From Anaerostipes sp. (GTDB taxonomy: Bacteria > Bacillota > Clostridia > Lachnospirales > Lachnospiraceae), in contig NZ_JAGZSD010000020.1 in assembly GCF_018381315.1 (NCBI RefSeq), positions 1-64,000 of the forward strand: a stretch of DNA of 64,000 nt, in the 5' to 3' direction. The notes below the pieces were generated by a model. That model did not search any database. It was not told the DNA's origin and worked only from the letters and a program-made list of their open reading frames with translations. Shown here one piece after another: positions 7,466-16,595 of this stretch (positions are counted from its first letter, which is position 1; each line of letters opens with the position of its first letter). Made by a program: the position numbers and the translations under genes.

Positions 7466-9049
7466 TTATTTATTTATAAATTCATCACGGATTCCCATGA
7501 TTCCGTCACTGAAAATTCTCTGGTCCATCTGCTTTACATCATCTGAAATGATTGGCTCAAATCCCATCTGGTCTATCACGTCTTTCTGAATGTCTATTCC
7601 CGGTGCTGTCTCTGTAAGCATGACTCCGTCTTCCGTCAGGCGGAATACAGCACGCTCTGTGATAAAGATGACTTCCTGTCCCTGTTTTAATGCCTGTTCT
7701 CCGCTGAAAGTGATTTCTGAACATTCCGGGATCATTTTTTCAAACTTTCCTTCGCTGATGATTGAAATTCTTCCGTCTCCAACCTGGGTTTTCAGCCCGC
7801 CTGCCCGCAAAGTGCCGCAAAGGACTACCTTTTTGGAACCAGCGCATATGTTGACAAATCCGCCGGTCCCCATGATTTTCCCATTGAATTTGTGAACATT
7901 TACATTTCCCCTGGCATCCAGCTCTGCAAAACTTAAAAAGGCTACTTCCAGGCCGCCTCCGTCATAGAAATCAAACTGTGCCGGCATATCCATCAAAGCT
8001 CTGGAATTAATGCTTGCTCCAAAGAAGATTCCCTGGGCTGTTGCTCCTCCTACCGGACCTGTTTCCACCGTCAGGGTGAATTCATCGCCAATTCCTTCTT
8101 CTCTCGCAACCGCTCCGATTCCGTCAGCAATTCCCACGCCCACATTTCCTACGTTTCCAGGTGCAACTTCCATCAGTGCACGGCGTGCCACAACTTTCCT
8201 CTGATCCAGTTTCAGCAAAGAATTCTCATCCTCTACAGCTGTATAATCACCGGTAAAAAAACGGTCAGAGCCATTATAAAGCTGTTCCTGTTCCGAATGA
8301 ATCACAATGGCATCAACTAAATATCCCGGGATCTTAACCTTCCGCGGATGGATGCTGCCCGCTTTCACCAGCCGCTTGGCCTGCAGAATGACAACTCCCC
8401 CGTTATTATGTACAGCCTGCGCCATGGCAAGACTGTCCATATAAGTAATTTCATCTTCCAATGATGCATACCCTTCTGTATCCACCGTTGTGGCCCGGAT
8501 AAAGCATACATCCAACGGAACCACCGGGTAGAACAGCCATTCTTTGCCTCCTGCCGAAGTCAGGTGGATCAGATCCTCTTTTGTTTTGCTGTTCAGTTTC
8601 CCGCCTTCATGTCTGGGATCCACAAACGTCCCAAGTCCTACATGGGAAAGGATGCCCGGATGTCCTGCAGCTGCACTTCTCACCAGCTGTGCCATGACAC
8701 CCTGAGGAAAATTGTAAGCTTCAATTTCATTCTTTTCTGCCATTTCAGCCAAGCGGGGTGACTGGCCCCAGTGGCCTCCGATTGCCCTTTTGACCAGGCC
8801 CTTTTGTGCCAAAGGCGACATTCCCCGGTCACCCCGGTCACCAAGTCCGCTGGAATGCCACAATGTCAAATCTTTAGGCTCATTGGTCTCTAAATACCGT
8901 TCCCTTAATGCCTCAATAAGGACCTGGGGATCCAGGATCCCTCCTCCTGCACCGCAGACTGCAAGCGTGTCATTGTCATCAATTAATGCCACTGCCTCCC
9001 GCGCAGACATAACCGGCACCTTGTTTCCTTTTTTTTCTGGTTTATGCAT
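7466..9049 (-). CDS. ydiF: YdiF-like acetyl-CoA:carboxylate CoA-transferase (fused subunits)
   Basis: 527 residues; the alpha and beta halves of a family I CoA-transferase are fused, as in E. coli YdiF and propionate CoA-transferase. The glycine-rich loop 'VCGAGGGILDP' is near residue 31, and the catalytic Glu329 sits in 'VETGPVGG', where the covalent glutamyl-CoA ester forms. It moves CoA from acetyl-CoA or similar to a carboxylic acid. In E. coli ydiF adjoins aroD and ydiB. Here a ydiB-aroD operon is only about 5.5 kb away, so the acceptor may be a shikimate-derived or quinate-derived acid (inference). Confidence 0.85.
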   Translation of the reverse strand: MHKPEKKGNKVPVMSAREAVALIDDNDTLAVCGAGGGILDPQVLIEALRERYLETNEPKDLTLWHSSGLGDRGDRGMSPLAQKGLVKRAIGGHWGQSPRLAEMAEKNEIEAYNFPQGVMAQLVRSAAAGHPGILSHVGLGTFVDPRHEGGKLNSKTKEDLIHLTSAGGKEWLFYPVVPLDVCFIRATTVDTEGYASLEDEITYMDSLAMAQAVHNNGGVVILQAKRLVKAGSIHPRKVKIPGYLVDAIVIHSEQEQLYNGSDRFFTGDYTAVEDENSLLKLDQRKVVARRALMEVAPGNVGNVGVGIADGIGAVAREEGIGDEFTLTVETGPVGGATAQGIFFGASINSRALMDMPAQFDFYDGGGLEVAFLSFAELDARGNVNVHKFNGKIMGTGGFVNICAGSKKVVLCGTLRAGGLKTQVGDGRISIISEGKFEKMIPECSEITFSGEQALKQGQEVIFITERAVFRLTEDGVMLTETAPGIDIQKDVIDQMGFEPIISDDVKQMDQRIFSDGIMGIRDEFINK

Positions 9050-9077
9050 TTTTACACCTCCTGTATGCTAAAGCTTT

Positions 9078-10307
9078 CTATGCCGATACGGCCTTTTCTT
9101 CTTCCAGACTTTTTTCAATCACTGCATAACGAATATTTACAAGCACCGCCAAAGCGATACCTAAAACAGTGAATCCGACAGCAACCAGCAGGGAATACTC
9201 CATTCCATACATAGATGCCAGTTTACTTGCCATTACCGTGGCGGAAAATTGGGAAAGCGCACCTGCAATCATTACTGCGCTGACACATTTCGCTTTGGAT
9301 GCCGGAAATAAATCTGTCATTGTTGCTGTTACCAGCTGGAGAACTCCTCCTGCTGCGGTTGCTCCGACAATAAACCCTCCTGCTACTGCCAGCGATGGGC
9401 TTTTAGAAGCAAACATTAAAAATTCGGTAATTCCTGCAATGATGGGACATACCAAAATAAATCTTACAGGTTTAATCCATTTCAGCAAAAATGTAGTGGC
9501 TACTACCATAAAAATTGACCCCAAAGAATACATAGACTGAATCTGTCCTGCAGCACCTTCGGTCATTCCCAGCACGTCCATTCCATAACTTTTATTTACA
9601 GCCAGAAAAATCTGAAATGTGGCAGTGCATGTATATCCAATAACAATCAGTGCAATTCCTTCTACATTAAATTTAGAAACCTTTGAAACTCCAACAAAAC
9701 CTTTAACTCTTTCCCCTTCTGCTGATTCTGCTTTGGGCTGGGGCGCAAATTTTGCTCTTGTCAGAAACAGGCTGTTTACAATTAAAATCACAATACACAG
9801 AACAAAGGTCCAGCCATACCACATATCATTTGCCAGCAGATAAGCAATTATCATAGGCATGATGTACTGGGCTATTGAAATGACAAGTTTTGTAAGAATA
9901 CTGGCTAATCCGGAGTTTTCCAGGATTTCCATTGCCCCCGGAATAACACCTGAATCCAGAAAACCGTTTGCTACTCCGCAAAGCATCGCCACAAAGTATC
10001 CGACCTGGGCATTTGGTGATACAAGAATCCCTGCAAAAAATAATACATATACCAGACTTCCAATCAATGTGATCGGCCTTCTCCCGAACCGGTCAGACAA
10101 TGCACCGGAAAATGGATATGTAATCAGCCTTCCGATTCCCAGTGCAGAGGTCACGGCCACAACTCCTGCTGCTGTAGTTCCCCATTGCTGCTGCAGGGAA
10201 GTTACGTTCTGTCCAATGATAGCTGCACCGAATCCGTGAACGAAAAATGTAATATACAGCATAAATGCTGTAGGATATAAATGCCGGTAGCTTTTTTGTT
10301 CTTTCAT
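9078..10307 (-). CDS. major facilitator superfamily transporter (YdiN/YdiM-like)
   Basis: 409 residues with about 12 transmembrane helices. The loop 2-3 motif 'GALSDRFGRRPITLIG' is the classic MFS signature. It is a clear paralogue of the MFS protein encoded at 15382-16563; both open with a '..YPSAFILYLxxFxHGxGA' pattern and share 'NxFLDxGVIP'. That second copy sits between ydiB and aroD. First gene of the six-gene operon and divergent from an AraC regulator, it probably imports the substrate of the operon, possibly quinate, shikimate or a related ring acid. Confidence 0.85.
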   Translation of the reverse strand: MKEQKSYRHLYPTAFMLYITFFVHGFGAAIIGQNVTSLQQQWGTTAAGVVAVTSALGIGRLITYPFSGALSDRFGRRPITLIGSLVYVLFFAGILVSPNAQVGYFVAMLCGVANGFLDSGVIPGAMEILENSGLASILTKLVISIAQYIMPMIIAYLLANDMWYGWTFVLCIVILIVNSLFLTRAKFAPQPKAESAEGERVKGFVGVSKVSKFNVEGIALIVIGYTCTATFQIFLAVNKSYGMDVLGMTEGAAGQIQSMYSLGSIFMVVATTFLLKWIKPVRFILVCPIIAGITEFLMFASKSPSLAVAGGFIVGATAAGGVLQLVTATMTDLFPASKAKCVSAVMIAGALSQFSATVMASKLASMYGMEYSLLVAVGFTVLGIALAVLVNIRYAVIEKSLEEEKAVSA

Positions 10308-10344
10308 TTTTTTCCTCCTGAAAGTATCTTTTGATTATGATAAA

Positions 10345-10489
10345 ATTATAACAAGTATCCTGTTTTTTTCTACGAACTGATTTGTCCAAAACAAAAATTA
10401 TCTTGCTATTTATTCTCTTTTTTTATAAGATAAATATATATTATTCGTATTTTATTTCAATTATCTTGTACTGTAATATAATTATCTTG
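10345..10489. promoter_or_regulatory. divergent promoter region with phased AATTATCTTG repeats (AraC-site candidates)
   Basis: AATTATCTTG occurs three times in the same direction at 10396-10405, 10459-10468 and 10480-10489. Start-to-start distances are 63 and 21 bp, whole multiples of two helical turns. The AraC gene has a TATAAT at 10477-10482 overlapping the third copy. The MFS operon has TATAAT on the minus strand at 10345-10350 with no good -35, which fits activation from the upstream sites. Confidence 0.65.
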
Positions 10490-10508
10490 TAATCAAAGGA
10501 GATTTCAT

Positions 10509-11390
10509 ATGTTTTTGGAGGAATTCAAAGGAAAAGAAAGAAGACCTGTTTTTGAGAAAAACCAGTATCCCAAAATCAGCCGTTTGTCACACAGCTATGA
10601 CAACCCAACCTGGAATTATCAATATCATTTACATAAAAATGAAACAGAACTAGTCTATATATCGAAAGGAAAAGGAACCTATTTTATTAATACAAATTCC
10701 TATCAGTTAAAAAAAGGCAGTATCCTTATTGTAGAGCAAGGTGCCATTCACTCATTGTTTTCCGATAAAAATGATCCTTTAAGCTGCTGGACCTGTGCAG
10801 TGACAGATTATAAACTATGCGGGCATCCTGATCATGGCTTTATGCTTCCTGCCAATGTCTGCCCTTTCATGCAGGCAGGAATACATGAAAGCTGCATACA
10901 CCGCTTATTTGAAGAATTAAATTTAATGAGACAATTTACTTCTGATACATCTCTGTCTGCCTGCGATGCTCTGGCTGCCTCTCTGGCAAATATTTATTAC
11001 GAACTTTTTTATACATATCCTAAGGCTGAACGTCAAAAAAATTCCTCTTTTGCCAGAGACGTCTTAATTTACATTAATGAAAATTATGCATGCCAGATTA
11101 CATTAAAAAAACTGGCCCGGCAGTTCCACATCAGCACAGATCATATCAGCCATGAATTTTCAAAAACATATGGTATCTCTCCAATTAATTATGTTATTGA
11201 CCGAAGGCTGAATGAGGCAAAATGGATGCTGATCAATACTTCCGATTCCCTGGTTTCCATCGCGAGAAAAATAGGATACGAAAATACGAATCATTTTTCA
11301 AATCTCTTTCAAAAAAGAATGAATTATCCTCCGCTTAAATTCCGGGAGTTATTTCAGCACCATGCTTCTGAAGAAATTGAAACTCCATAA
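10509..11390 (+). CDS. AraC family transcriptional activator with cupin sensor domain
   Basis: 293 residues. The N-terminal cupin-like ligand domain (about 20-110, with 'YQYHLHKNETELVYISKGKGTYFIN') is followed by a C-terminal double helix-turn-helix (about 185-285, 'ITLKKLARQFHISTDHISHEFSKTYGISPINYV'). A strong GGAG lies 9 bp before the ATG. It is divergent from the MFS/CoA-transferase/aroQ operon, with phased direct repeats between them, so it is the likely activator of that operon in response to its substrate. Confidence 0.85.
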   Translation: MFLEEFKGKERRPVFEKNQYPKISRLSHSYDNPTWNYQYHLHKNETELVYISKGKGTYFINTNSYQLKKGSILIVEQGAIHSLFSDKNDPLSCWTCAVTDYKLCGHPDHGFMLPANVCPFMQAGIHESCIHRLFEELNLMRQFTSDTSLSACDALAASLANIYYELFYTYPKAERQKNSSFARDVLIYINENYACQITLKKLARQFHISTDHISHEFSKTYGISPINYVIDRRLNEAKWMLINTSDSLVSIARKIGYENTNHFSNLFQKRMNYPPLKFRELFQHHASEEIETP

Positions 11391-11402
11391 GATCTTATCC
11401 AA

Positions 11403-11447
11403 AAAAAAGAGAAATATCTGAATCCATCCAGATATTTCTCTTTTTTT
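11403..11447. terminator. bidirectional terminator between araC and the TRAP operon
   Basis: GAGAAATATCTG and CAGATATTTCTC form a perfect stem with an 8-nt loop, flanked by A and T runs on both sides, so it can stop transcription in both directions. Confidence 0.9.
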
Positions 11448-12453
11448 AATTTTTATTCAGATATGCATCTACGATATCTTTTGGTACATTTTTTTTGATA
11501 TTTTTATATATATCAGAGGACGCCTTACGTATATCTTTCTGTGTTTTCTTGTCTAAAGCAACAATCTTTGTACCGCTGTCTCTGATAATCTTCTTGCGGT
11601 CTTCATTCCGTTCGTCTGCAGCTTTTCTGGCATATTCCTTTGCCGTTTCCGCCGCTTTCAGAATAATTTTCTGCTGATCTTTGGGCAGATTTTTATAAAA
11701 CTCATCACTGACAATCAAAGAAACATAATGGGGAAGATGATTGGTCTCCACAATGTAGTCCTGCTGCTCATACAGCTTGCTGGATACGATAACCTCATAA
11801 GGGTTTTCCTGAGCATCTATAGTCTTCTGCTGCAGTCCGATATAAACCTCGCTGAATGTCATCGGTGTGGGGTTGGCCTTCAGGGCCTTCCAAAAATCCA
11901 TATGGTAGCTGTTTTCCATGGTTCTGATCTTCTGTCCCTTAAAATCGGCAATTGATTTCACCTCTTTGTTGGTGGACATGACACGGAACCCCTGATCGGA
12001 ATAGCCCAGCAGCTTGAATCCTCCTTTTTCATAAACCTTTTCCATTTTTTTATAGAATACGGGATTATCTACTGCCTGTCTGGCCTGTTCAATCGTAGAA
12101 AACGCACTTGGAAGGTCAAACACCGCTGTTTCCGGAAGAAACGTAACCTGGGGCGCAGTGTTTTGGACTACAAAAGGAATATCGCCGTCAGAGCAGCTCT
12201 CAAGCAGTTCCCGGTCTCCTCCCAGCGTACTGTTGGGATACACTTCGATTTTCATTTTCCCTTTGCTCAGTCTGCCCACTTCATCTGCAAACTTCTGTGA
12301 ATAGAGCTGAGTGACCGTATCCTCCGGACTGGAGGTTCCCAAAGGCCACGCATACCTCTGCACTCCGTCATCACTTTTTTTCCTGCATCCGCCGAGTGCC
12401 AGGGCGGAGATAATACATAAAACTGCAATACCAAATCTCATAAATCTTTTCAT
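11446..12453 (-). CDS. dctP: TRAP transporter solute-binding lipoprotein (DctP family)
   Basis: About 335 residues; I start at the ATG at 12453, which follows a good GGAGGGAG site. The signal peptide ends in a lipobox (ALGGC), as in Gram-positive TRAP receptors. 'DFKGQKIRTMENSYHMDFWKALKANPTPMTFSEVYIGLQQKTIDAQENP' is the DctP core, including the Arg that pairs with a ligand carboxylate. It is last in the dctQ-dctM-dctP order. The ligand is an organic acid; the shared operator with ydiB suggests quinate or shikimate (inference). Confidence 0.85.
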   Translation of the reverse strand: MKRFMRFGIAVLCIISALALGGCRKKSDDGVQRYAWPLGTSSPEDTVTQLYSQKFADEVGRLSKGKMKIEVYPNSTLGGDRELLESCSDGDIPFVVQNTAPQVTFLPETAVFDLPSAFSTIEQARQAVDNPVFYKKMEKVYEKGGFKLLGYSDQGFRVMSTNKEVKSIADFKGQKIRTMENSYHMDFWKALKANPTPMTFSEVYIGLQQKTIDAQENPYEVIVSSKLYEQQDYIVETNHLPHYVSLIVSDEFYKNLPKDQQKIILKAAETAKEYARKAADERNEDRKKIIRDSGTKIVALDKKTQKDIRKASSDIYKNIKKNVPKDIVDAYLNKN

Positions 12454-12466
12454 CTGTATCTCCCTC

Positions 12467-13756
12467 CTATAACAGTGCAAGGCTGATCTGCGGTATAAAG
12501 GTAATCAGTAACAAAGCCACCAGGAAACAAATGATTAACGGCATTGCTTTTTTCGCAATATCCACCACCGGGATCTGGGTCAGGGATGAGGCCACAAACA
12601 GATTTACTCCGATTGGCGGAGTTACAAAACCGATGGCCAGATTGACTACCATCATCACACCAAAATGAATTGGATTCATGCCTACACCCACAGCAATCGG
12701 CATCAGAATCGGTGTCAGGATCAAAATAGCCGGCGTAGTATCCATTACCATACCTACCAGCAGCAAAAATACGTTAATCACCAGCAGTATCACCACACCA
12801 TTATGGAATGTGCCGAGAATCCATTCGCTGACCGTCTGAGGAACCTGCATCAGGGTCAGAACTCTGGAAAATGCAACAGATGCTGCCAAAATAAATAAGA
12901 TAGGCGCATATGTGCGGATTCCTTCAATCATAACGCTCCATAAATCTTTCAGATGAATACTTTTATATACGAACAGGCTTACAAATACAGAATAAAAAAC
13001 GGAAATCACCGCGGCTTCTGTCGGTGAGGCGACTCCTGTATAAATGCAGCCTAAGATGATGACCGGGCTGAGAAGTGCAAAAAAACTGTCTTTCAGCACC
13101 TTAAGAAGCCCCTTATCATGAAGGGCCTGTACTTCTTTTTGTATCTTTTCTTTATCTTCTCCGTTTTTCCTGCAGTAAAAAACAGCATAGATCATCAGAA
13201 GGAGACCGATGGAAACTCCCGGCAGTATTCCGGCGATAAACAGGTCACTGACCGACTGCCCTGAAGCCATACCGTACATAATAAATGGAATACTCGGAGG
13301 TATGATGACTCCTAATCCCCCCGCAACTGCCACAATCGCTGTTGCGAACTTTTTATCATAGCCAAGCTTAATTAAAATCGGAATTGTCATACTTCCCACT
13401 GCTGCCACAGTTGCCGGTGCCGATCCTGAGATAGCCCCATAAAACAGGCAGGTAACAATAACGGCACAAGGCATTCCCGCAGTAAACTTTCCAATAAAAA
13501 ATACAAACACATCAAAAATCTTTTTAGAAATACCGCCCTTTGCCATGACCATACCTGACAGCACAAACATTGGAACCGCCAGCAGCGGGAAGCTGTCAAT
13601 TCCGCCCAGCATAGAACGGATTACGAATTGGCCGCTGGCCGTAAAAGAAGGATCAAAAATCCCCGGAAGCACCGAAACGATACCAAGTCCGATGGAAATC
13701 GGTATGGCAATAATTAAACACAAAAAGAAAATAATAAAAACTGATAAAGCTGACAT
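12467..13756 (-). CDS. dctM: TRAP transporter large permease (DctM)
   Basis: 429 residues with about 12 hydrophobic segments. It has the family blocks 'GGIDSFPLLAVPMFVLSGMVMAKGGI', 'SGSAPATVAAVGSMTIPILIKLGYDK', 'GVIIPPSIPFIMYG' and a C-terminal 'GFVTPPIGVNLFVAS'. It is the sodium-driven transport subunit of a tripartite carboxylate importer in the cytoplasmic membrane. Only 2 bp separate it from dctQ and 13 bp from dctP. Confidence 0.92.
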   Translation of the reverse strand: MSALSVFIIFFLCLIIAIPISIGLGIVSVLPGIFDPSFTASGQFVIRSMLGGIDSFPLLAVPMFVLSGMVMAKGGISKKIFDVFVFFIGKFTAGMPCAVIVTCLFYGAISGSAPATVAAVGSMTIPILIKLGYDKKFATAIVAVAGGLGVIIPPSIPFIMYGMASGQSVSDLFIAGILPGVSIGLLLMIYAVFYCRKNGEDKEKIQKEVQALHDKGLLKVLKDSFFALLSPVIILGCIYTGVASPTEAAVISVFYSVFVSLFVYKSIHLKDLWSVMIEGIRTYAPILFILAASVAFSRVLTLMQVPQTVSEWILGTFHNGVVILLVINVFLLLVGMVMDTTPAILILTPILMPIAVGVGMNPIHFGVMMVVNLAIGFVTPPIGVNLFVASSLTQIPVVDIAKKAMPLIICFLVALLLITFIPQISLALL

Positions 13757-13758
13757 GC

Positions 13759-14244
13759 CTACACCTCCTGATCCTTTCCAATTGCTACTTTAAACTCAAT
13801 GATCCATCTCTGCAGAATACGGAATGTAACTAACAGAAAACTTACCAGAGGTGCCGCCTGTATGTAATACATCGGTATATGACAGGCCGGACTCACCTGT
13901 CCGCTTTCAAATGCACTCTTTAAATACAGGATAGAATAAGGAATCAGGTATAAAAATAAGGCTAATTCAATTGTATGGTTCACGACTTTAAAAACTGCTT
14001 TTCCTCTTCTGGGAAATATTGCAACAAACTGTTCAATCTTAATGGAAATGCACTTTTTTGTGCAGTAGCTTACACTGATAAATCCTGACCATATGAACAG
14101 GTACCTTGTTATCTCTTCCGACCAGGAAAGAGATGCCCCGAACACGTAGCGGGCCAAAACCTGGACCCCCATAATCAGCACCATGCCGATCAGGAAAATT
14201 CCCATTAAAAACTCTTCTAAATTCTCATCTAACCACTTAAGCAT
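13759..14244 (-). CDS. dctQ: TRAP transporter small permease (DctQ)
   Basis: About 161 residues; I choose the ATG at 14244, preceded by AGAGAGG, over an upstream in-frame ATG at 14322. It has four transmembrane helices with the DctQ hallmark 'VLARYVFGASLSWSEEITRYLFIWSGFIS'. It bridges receptor and large permease. First gene of the TRAP operon, with a promoter at 14362-14390. Confidence 0.88.
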   Translation of the reverse strand: MLKWLDENLEEFLMGIFLIGMVLIMGVQVLARYVFGASLSWSEEITRYLFIWSGFISVSYCTKKCISIKIEQFVAIFPRRGKAVFKVVNHTIELALFLYLIPYSILYLKSAFESGQVSPACHIPMYYIQAAPLVSFLLVTFRILQRWIIEFKVAIGKDQEV

Positions 14245-14329
14245 TTTCTTACCTCTCTTTTGCAGACAAGGCTTCTCCGCTAATAATCTGCCCGGAGAAT
14301 TCTCACTGTCTGCCATCTTCACTTTATCT

Positions 14330-14390
14330 AAAAGTTAATTTTTTAACAACCAATCCCCTATATTATACAGGGAATTAATTGATTCTTCAA
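14330..14390 (-). promoter_or_regulatory. TRAP operon promoter with operator shared with ydiB
   Basis: On the minus strand TTGAAG (14385-14390), 17 bp, then TATAAT (14362-14367). Nine bp downstream lies a 22-bp element (14330-14351) whose core is GTTAAAAAATTAAC; the identical 22 bp occurs in front of ydiB at 17527-17548. The rest of the 366-bp gap (14245-14610) holds only this promoter, the aroD terminator, and about 175 bp with no recognisable gene. Confidence 0.7.
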
Positions 14391-14566
14391 ATAGATTTTT
14401 TATATGAGATTAATAATTTTTGTCTATCAATACTGCAGTTTGCTTAAGCGGCACAGCTTCCGCCGTTCTCAAGCATGTTTATACCGGCTTTTCCTCTTGC
14501 GGATCGGATGCCTGATGATTGTCTTTGGTTTGGACTCTTCTGTTAGTCAAAGAAGTTCTTATAATG

Positions 14567-14601
14567 AAAAAGGACTTTCCATTCACAGGAAAGTCCTTTT
14601 T
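14567..14601 (-). terminator. terminator of the ydiB-MFS-aroD operon
   Basis: AAAAAGGACTTTCC pairs with GGAAAGTCCTTTTT (14-bp stem, 7-nt loop), just past the aroD stop at 14611. Confidence 0.92.
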
Positions 14602-14610
14602 CTGAAATTT

Positions 14611-15378
14611 CTACAGTCCCTGATTGCTGTGGAGGAACTGAAGCATATCATTTAATTCGCCGACTGCTGCCTGTCCAGGCGCTGAGGCTTTTTTTGCAGC
14701 CCCGAAAGTCAGCGCAGATCCGAACACTTCACCGCAAAGACGGCTGATCAGACCCATTCCGGCCATTGACATAGTAATAATCGGACGGTCAGCATGCTCT
14801 GTATACATTTCTTCTGTGGCTGCAAGAAGTGTAAGTACATCTTTTCTGCAGGTCGGCATTACTGCGATCTTCGGAATATCCGCACCTAACTCCTGCATCT
14901 TTACAAGTCTGCCCACAATATCTTCTTTTGCAGGCGTTTTGTCAAAGTCATGGTTGGAAGCCACCACTTTTACACCGCACTTATGAGCACTGGCTACGAT
15001 ATCTTTTACAATATCATCACCCGTGAATACTTCCACATCCACTAAGTCTACATATCCGCTTTCTGCCGCCTTTTTATTAAGCTCAGCATACGGGGCTGCT
15101 TCAATCGCTTTTTCTCCCCCTTCTTTTGAAGTACGGAAGGTAAACAGAATCGGTGTTTCTCCTAATGCTTCTCTTAAGTCTTTTAATACATCTTCTACTT
15201 TATTAAAATCAAAGACTCCTTCAAACCAGTCCACACGCCATTCCACTACATCCACAGGGATATCTTTAAAAGACTTTGCCTCTGTAATGATCTCATCTTT
15301 TGTTACTCCCACGATCGGTACACAGATCTTGGGAACTCCTGTTCCGATTTCCACATTTCTAACTTTTACTGGATTCAT
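14611..15378 (-). CDS. aroD: type I 3-dehydroquinate dehydratase
   Basis: 255 residues, a TIM barrel. The Schiff-base Lys170 ('PKIAVM') and general base His143 ('SNHDFDKTP') fall at exactly the positions numbered in the enteric enzyme, and 'EWRVDWFEG' and 'FTFRTSKEGGEK' carry the substrate Glu and Arg residues. It makes 3-dehydroshikimate from 3-dehydroquinate by syn elimination. Four bp after an MFS gene and in one operon with ydiB, it matches the E. coli ydiN-ydiB-aroD order. A type II enzyme for the same reaction is encoded 9 kb away. Confidence 0.95.
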   Translation of the reverse strand: MNPVKVRNVEIGTGVPKICVPIVGVTKDEIITEAKSFKDIPVDVVEWRVDWFEGVFDFNKVEDVLKDLREALGETPILFTFRTSKEGGEKAIEAAPYAELNKKAAESGYVDLVDVEVFTGDDIVKDIVASAHKCGVKVVASNHDFDKTPAKEDIVGRLVKMQELGADIPKIAVMPTCRKDVLTLLAATEEMYTEHADRPIITMSMAGMGLISRLCGEVFGSALTFGAAKKASAPGQAAVGELNDMLQFLHSNQGL

Positions 15379-15381
15379 ACT

Positions 15382-16563
15382 TTACTCCTTTGCAGCTCTT
15401 TCTTCCATTGCCTTATATCTGACATTGACAAACAGAGCCAGAACAACTCCAACAATGGTGATACCGATATTCATCAATAAAATATCTGCTTTATCCATTG
15501 TACCAGCCAGAGATAAGATTGTATAGTTTGATAAGCTGGATGCGATCATAACAATACTTGTGATCGTTCCTTTGATTTTTGGAAACAGGTCATTAGCTGT
15601 TGCTGTTACAAGCTGGAGAACAACTGCTCCTGCAGAATATCCTACCACTGCAGATCCGATATAGCAGATTGCCGGAGTTTTTAATAAGTAAACCAGGGCA
15701 ATCATAACGGTTGCAATCAGCGGATAGATAAATAAGAATCTGACACCTTTGATCTTATTAACTAAAACAGTGGTAACAACGATAGCAACAAGAGAACCTG
15801 TGCTGTAGTAGGTCTGCATCACAGAAGGATCTCCGATCTTTGCATATTCCTTCGCAAAATCCTGGGCACAGTTAAGCCATAACTGGAATGTAGCTGTCCC
15901 TGTAAATCCGATGATGATCAGTGCAATGCTTTCTAAAGAGAAATTTGCATGTTTGATATCCTGAATCAGAGAAGTTTTTTCTCCTGCTGCAGTCTCCATC
16001 TTCGGAAGCGGCGCAAACAGTACAAGTACACCAATAATAAGAATAGCGGCACCGCAAACATATAACAGTACATTTAAGGAAAGGTTTGCACCTACAATTG
16101 CACCGATCATAAACGGCATCAATAACTGAGAACATGAAATAGAAAACTTCGTCAGCATTGTAGCCATGCTGGATCTTGGAGCTAGAATTTCAACACATGC
16201 CGGGATAACACCGGTATCCAGGAATGAGTTTGCGATACCTCCTAAGATTGCAGCAATATAGGCAACCGTCATGTTCGGGGACATGGCAAGTCCTAAGAAA
16301 AAGATGGCGTAAGATCCTGCACCGATGACAGATGCAACTTTTCTTCCAAGCTTATCAGAAAGCGGCCCTGCAAACGGAAGCGCAATCAGCCTTCCCAGCC
16401 CTAATGCAGCCGCAACCATAGTAACAAGCCCGATGTCGGATGCTCCCCACTGTTTCACCAATGTTTCTTTTACTGCTACCTGTCCTAATACAGAAGCACC
16501 GATACCATGGATAAAATAATTCAAATATAAGATAAAGGCGCTTGGGTAATATTTTTTGTTCAT
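15382..16563 (-). CDS. MFS transporter, YdiN/YdiM-like (putative quinate/shikimate permease)
   Basis: 393 residues, 12 predicted transmembrane helices, with the MFS loop 'GPLSDKLGRKVASVIG'. It lies between ydiB and aroD in one operon, the place ydiN holds in E. coli. It is paralogous to the MFS protein at 9078-10307. A role in quinate, shikimate or dehydroshikimate uptake or exchange is inferred from position; transport has not been shown here. Confidence 0.85.
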   Translation of the reverse strand: MNKKYYPSAFILYLNYFIHGIGASVLGQVAVKETLVKQWGASDIGLVTMVAAALGLGRLIALPFAGPLSDKLGRKVASVIGAGSYAIFFLGLAMSPNMTVAYIAAILGGIANSFLDTGVIPACVEILAPRSSMATMLTKFSISCSQLLMPFMIGAIVGANLSLNVLLYVCGAAILIIGVLVLFAPLPKMETAAGEKTSLIQDIKHANFSLESIALIIIGFTGTATFQLWLNCAQDFAKEYAKIGDPSVMQTYYSTGSLVAIVVTTVLVNKIKGVRFLFIYPLIATVMIALVYLLKTPAICYIGSAVVGYSAGAVVLQLVTATANDLFPKIKGTITSIVMIASSLSNYTILSLAGTMDKADILLMNIGITIVGVVLALFVNVRYKAMEERAAKE

Positions 16564-16595
16564 AATAGTAGATTCCTCTCTTGAATTTCTCTTTT

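Noticed and set aside
14404..14655. 83-codon plus-strand open frame in the gap before aroD
   Set aside because: It runs through the terminator and into the aroD 3' end, lacks a ribosome site and has no family resemblance.
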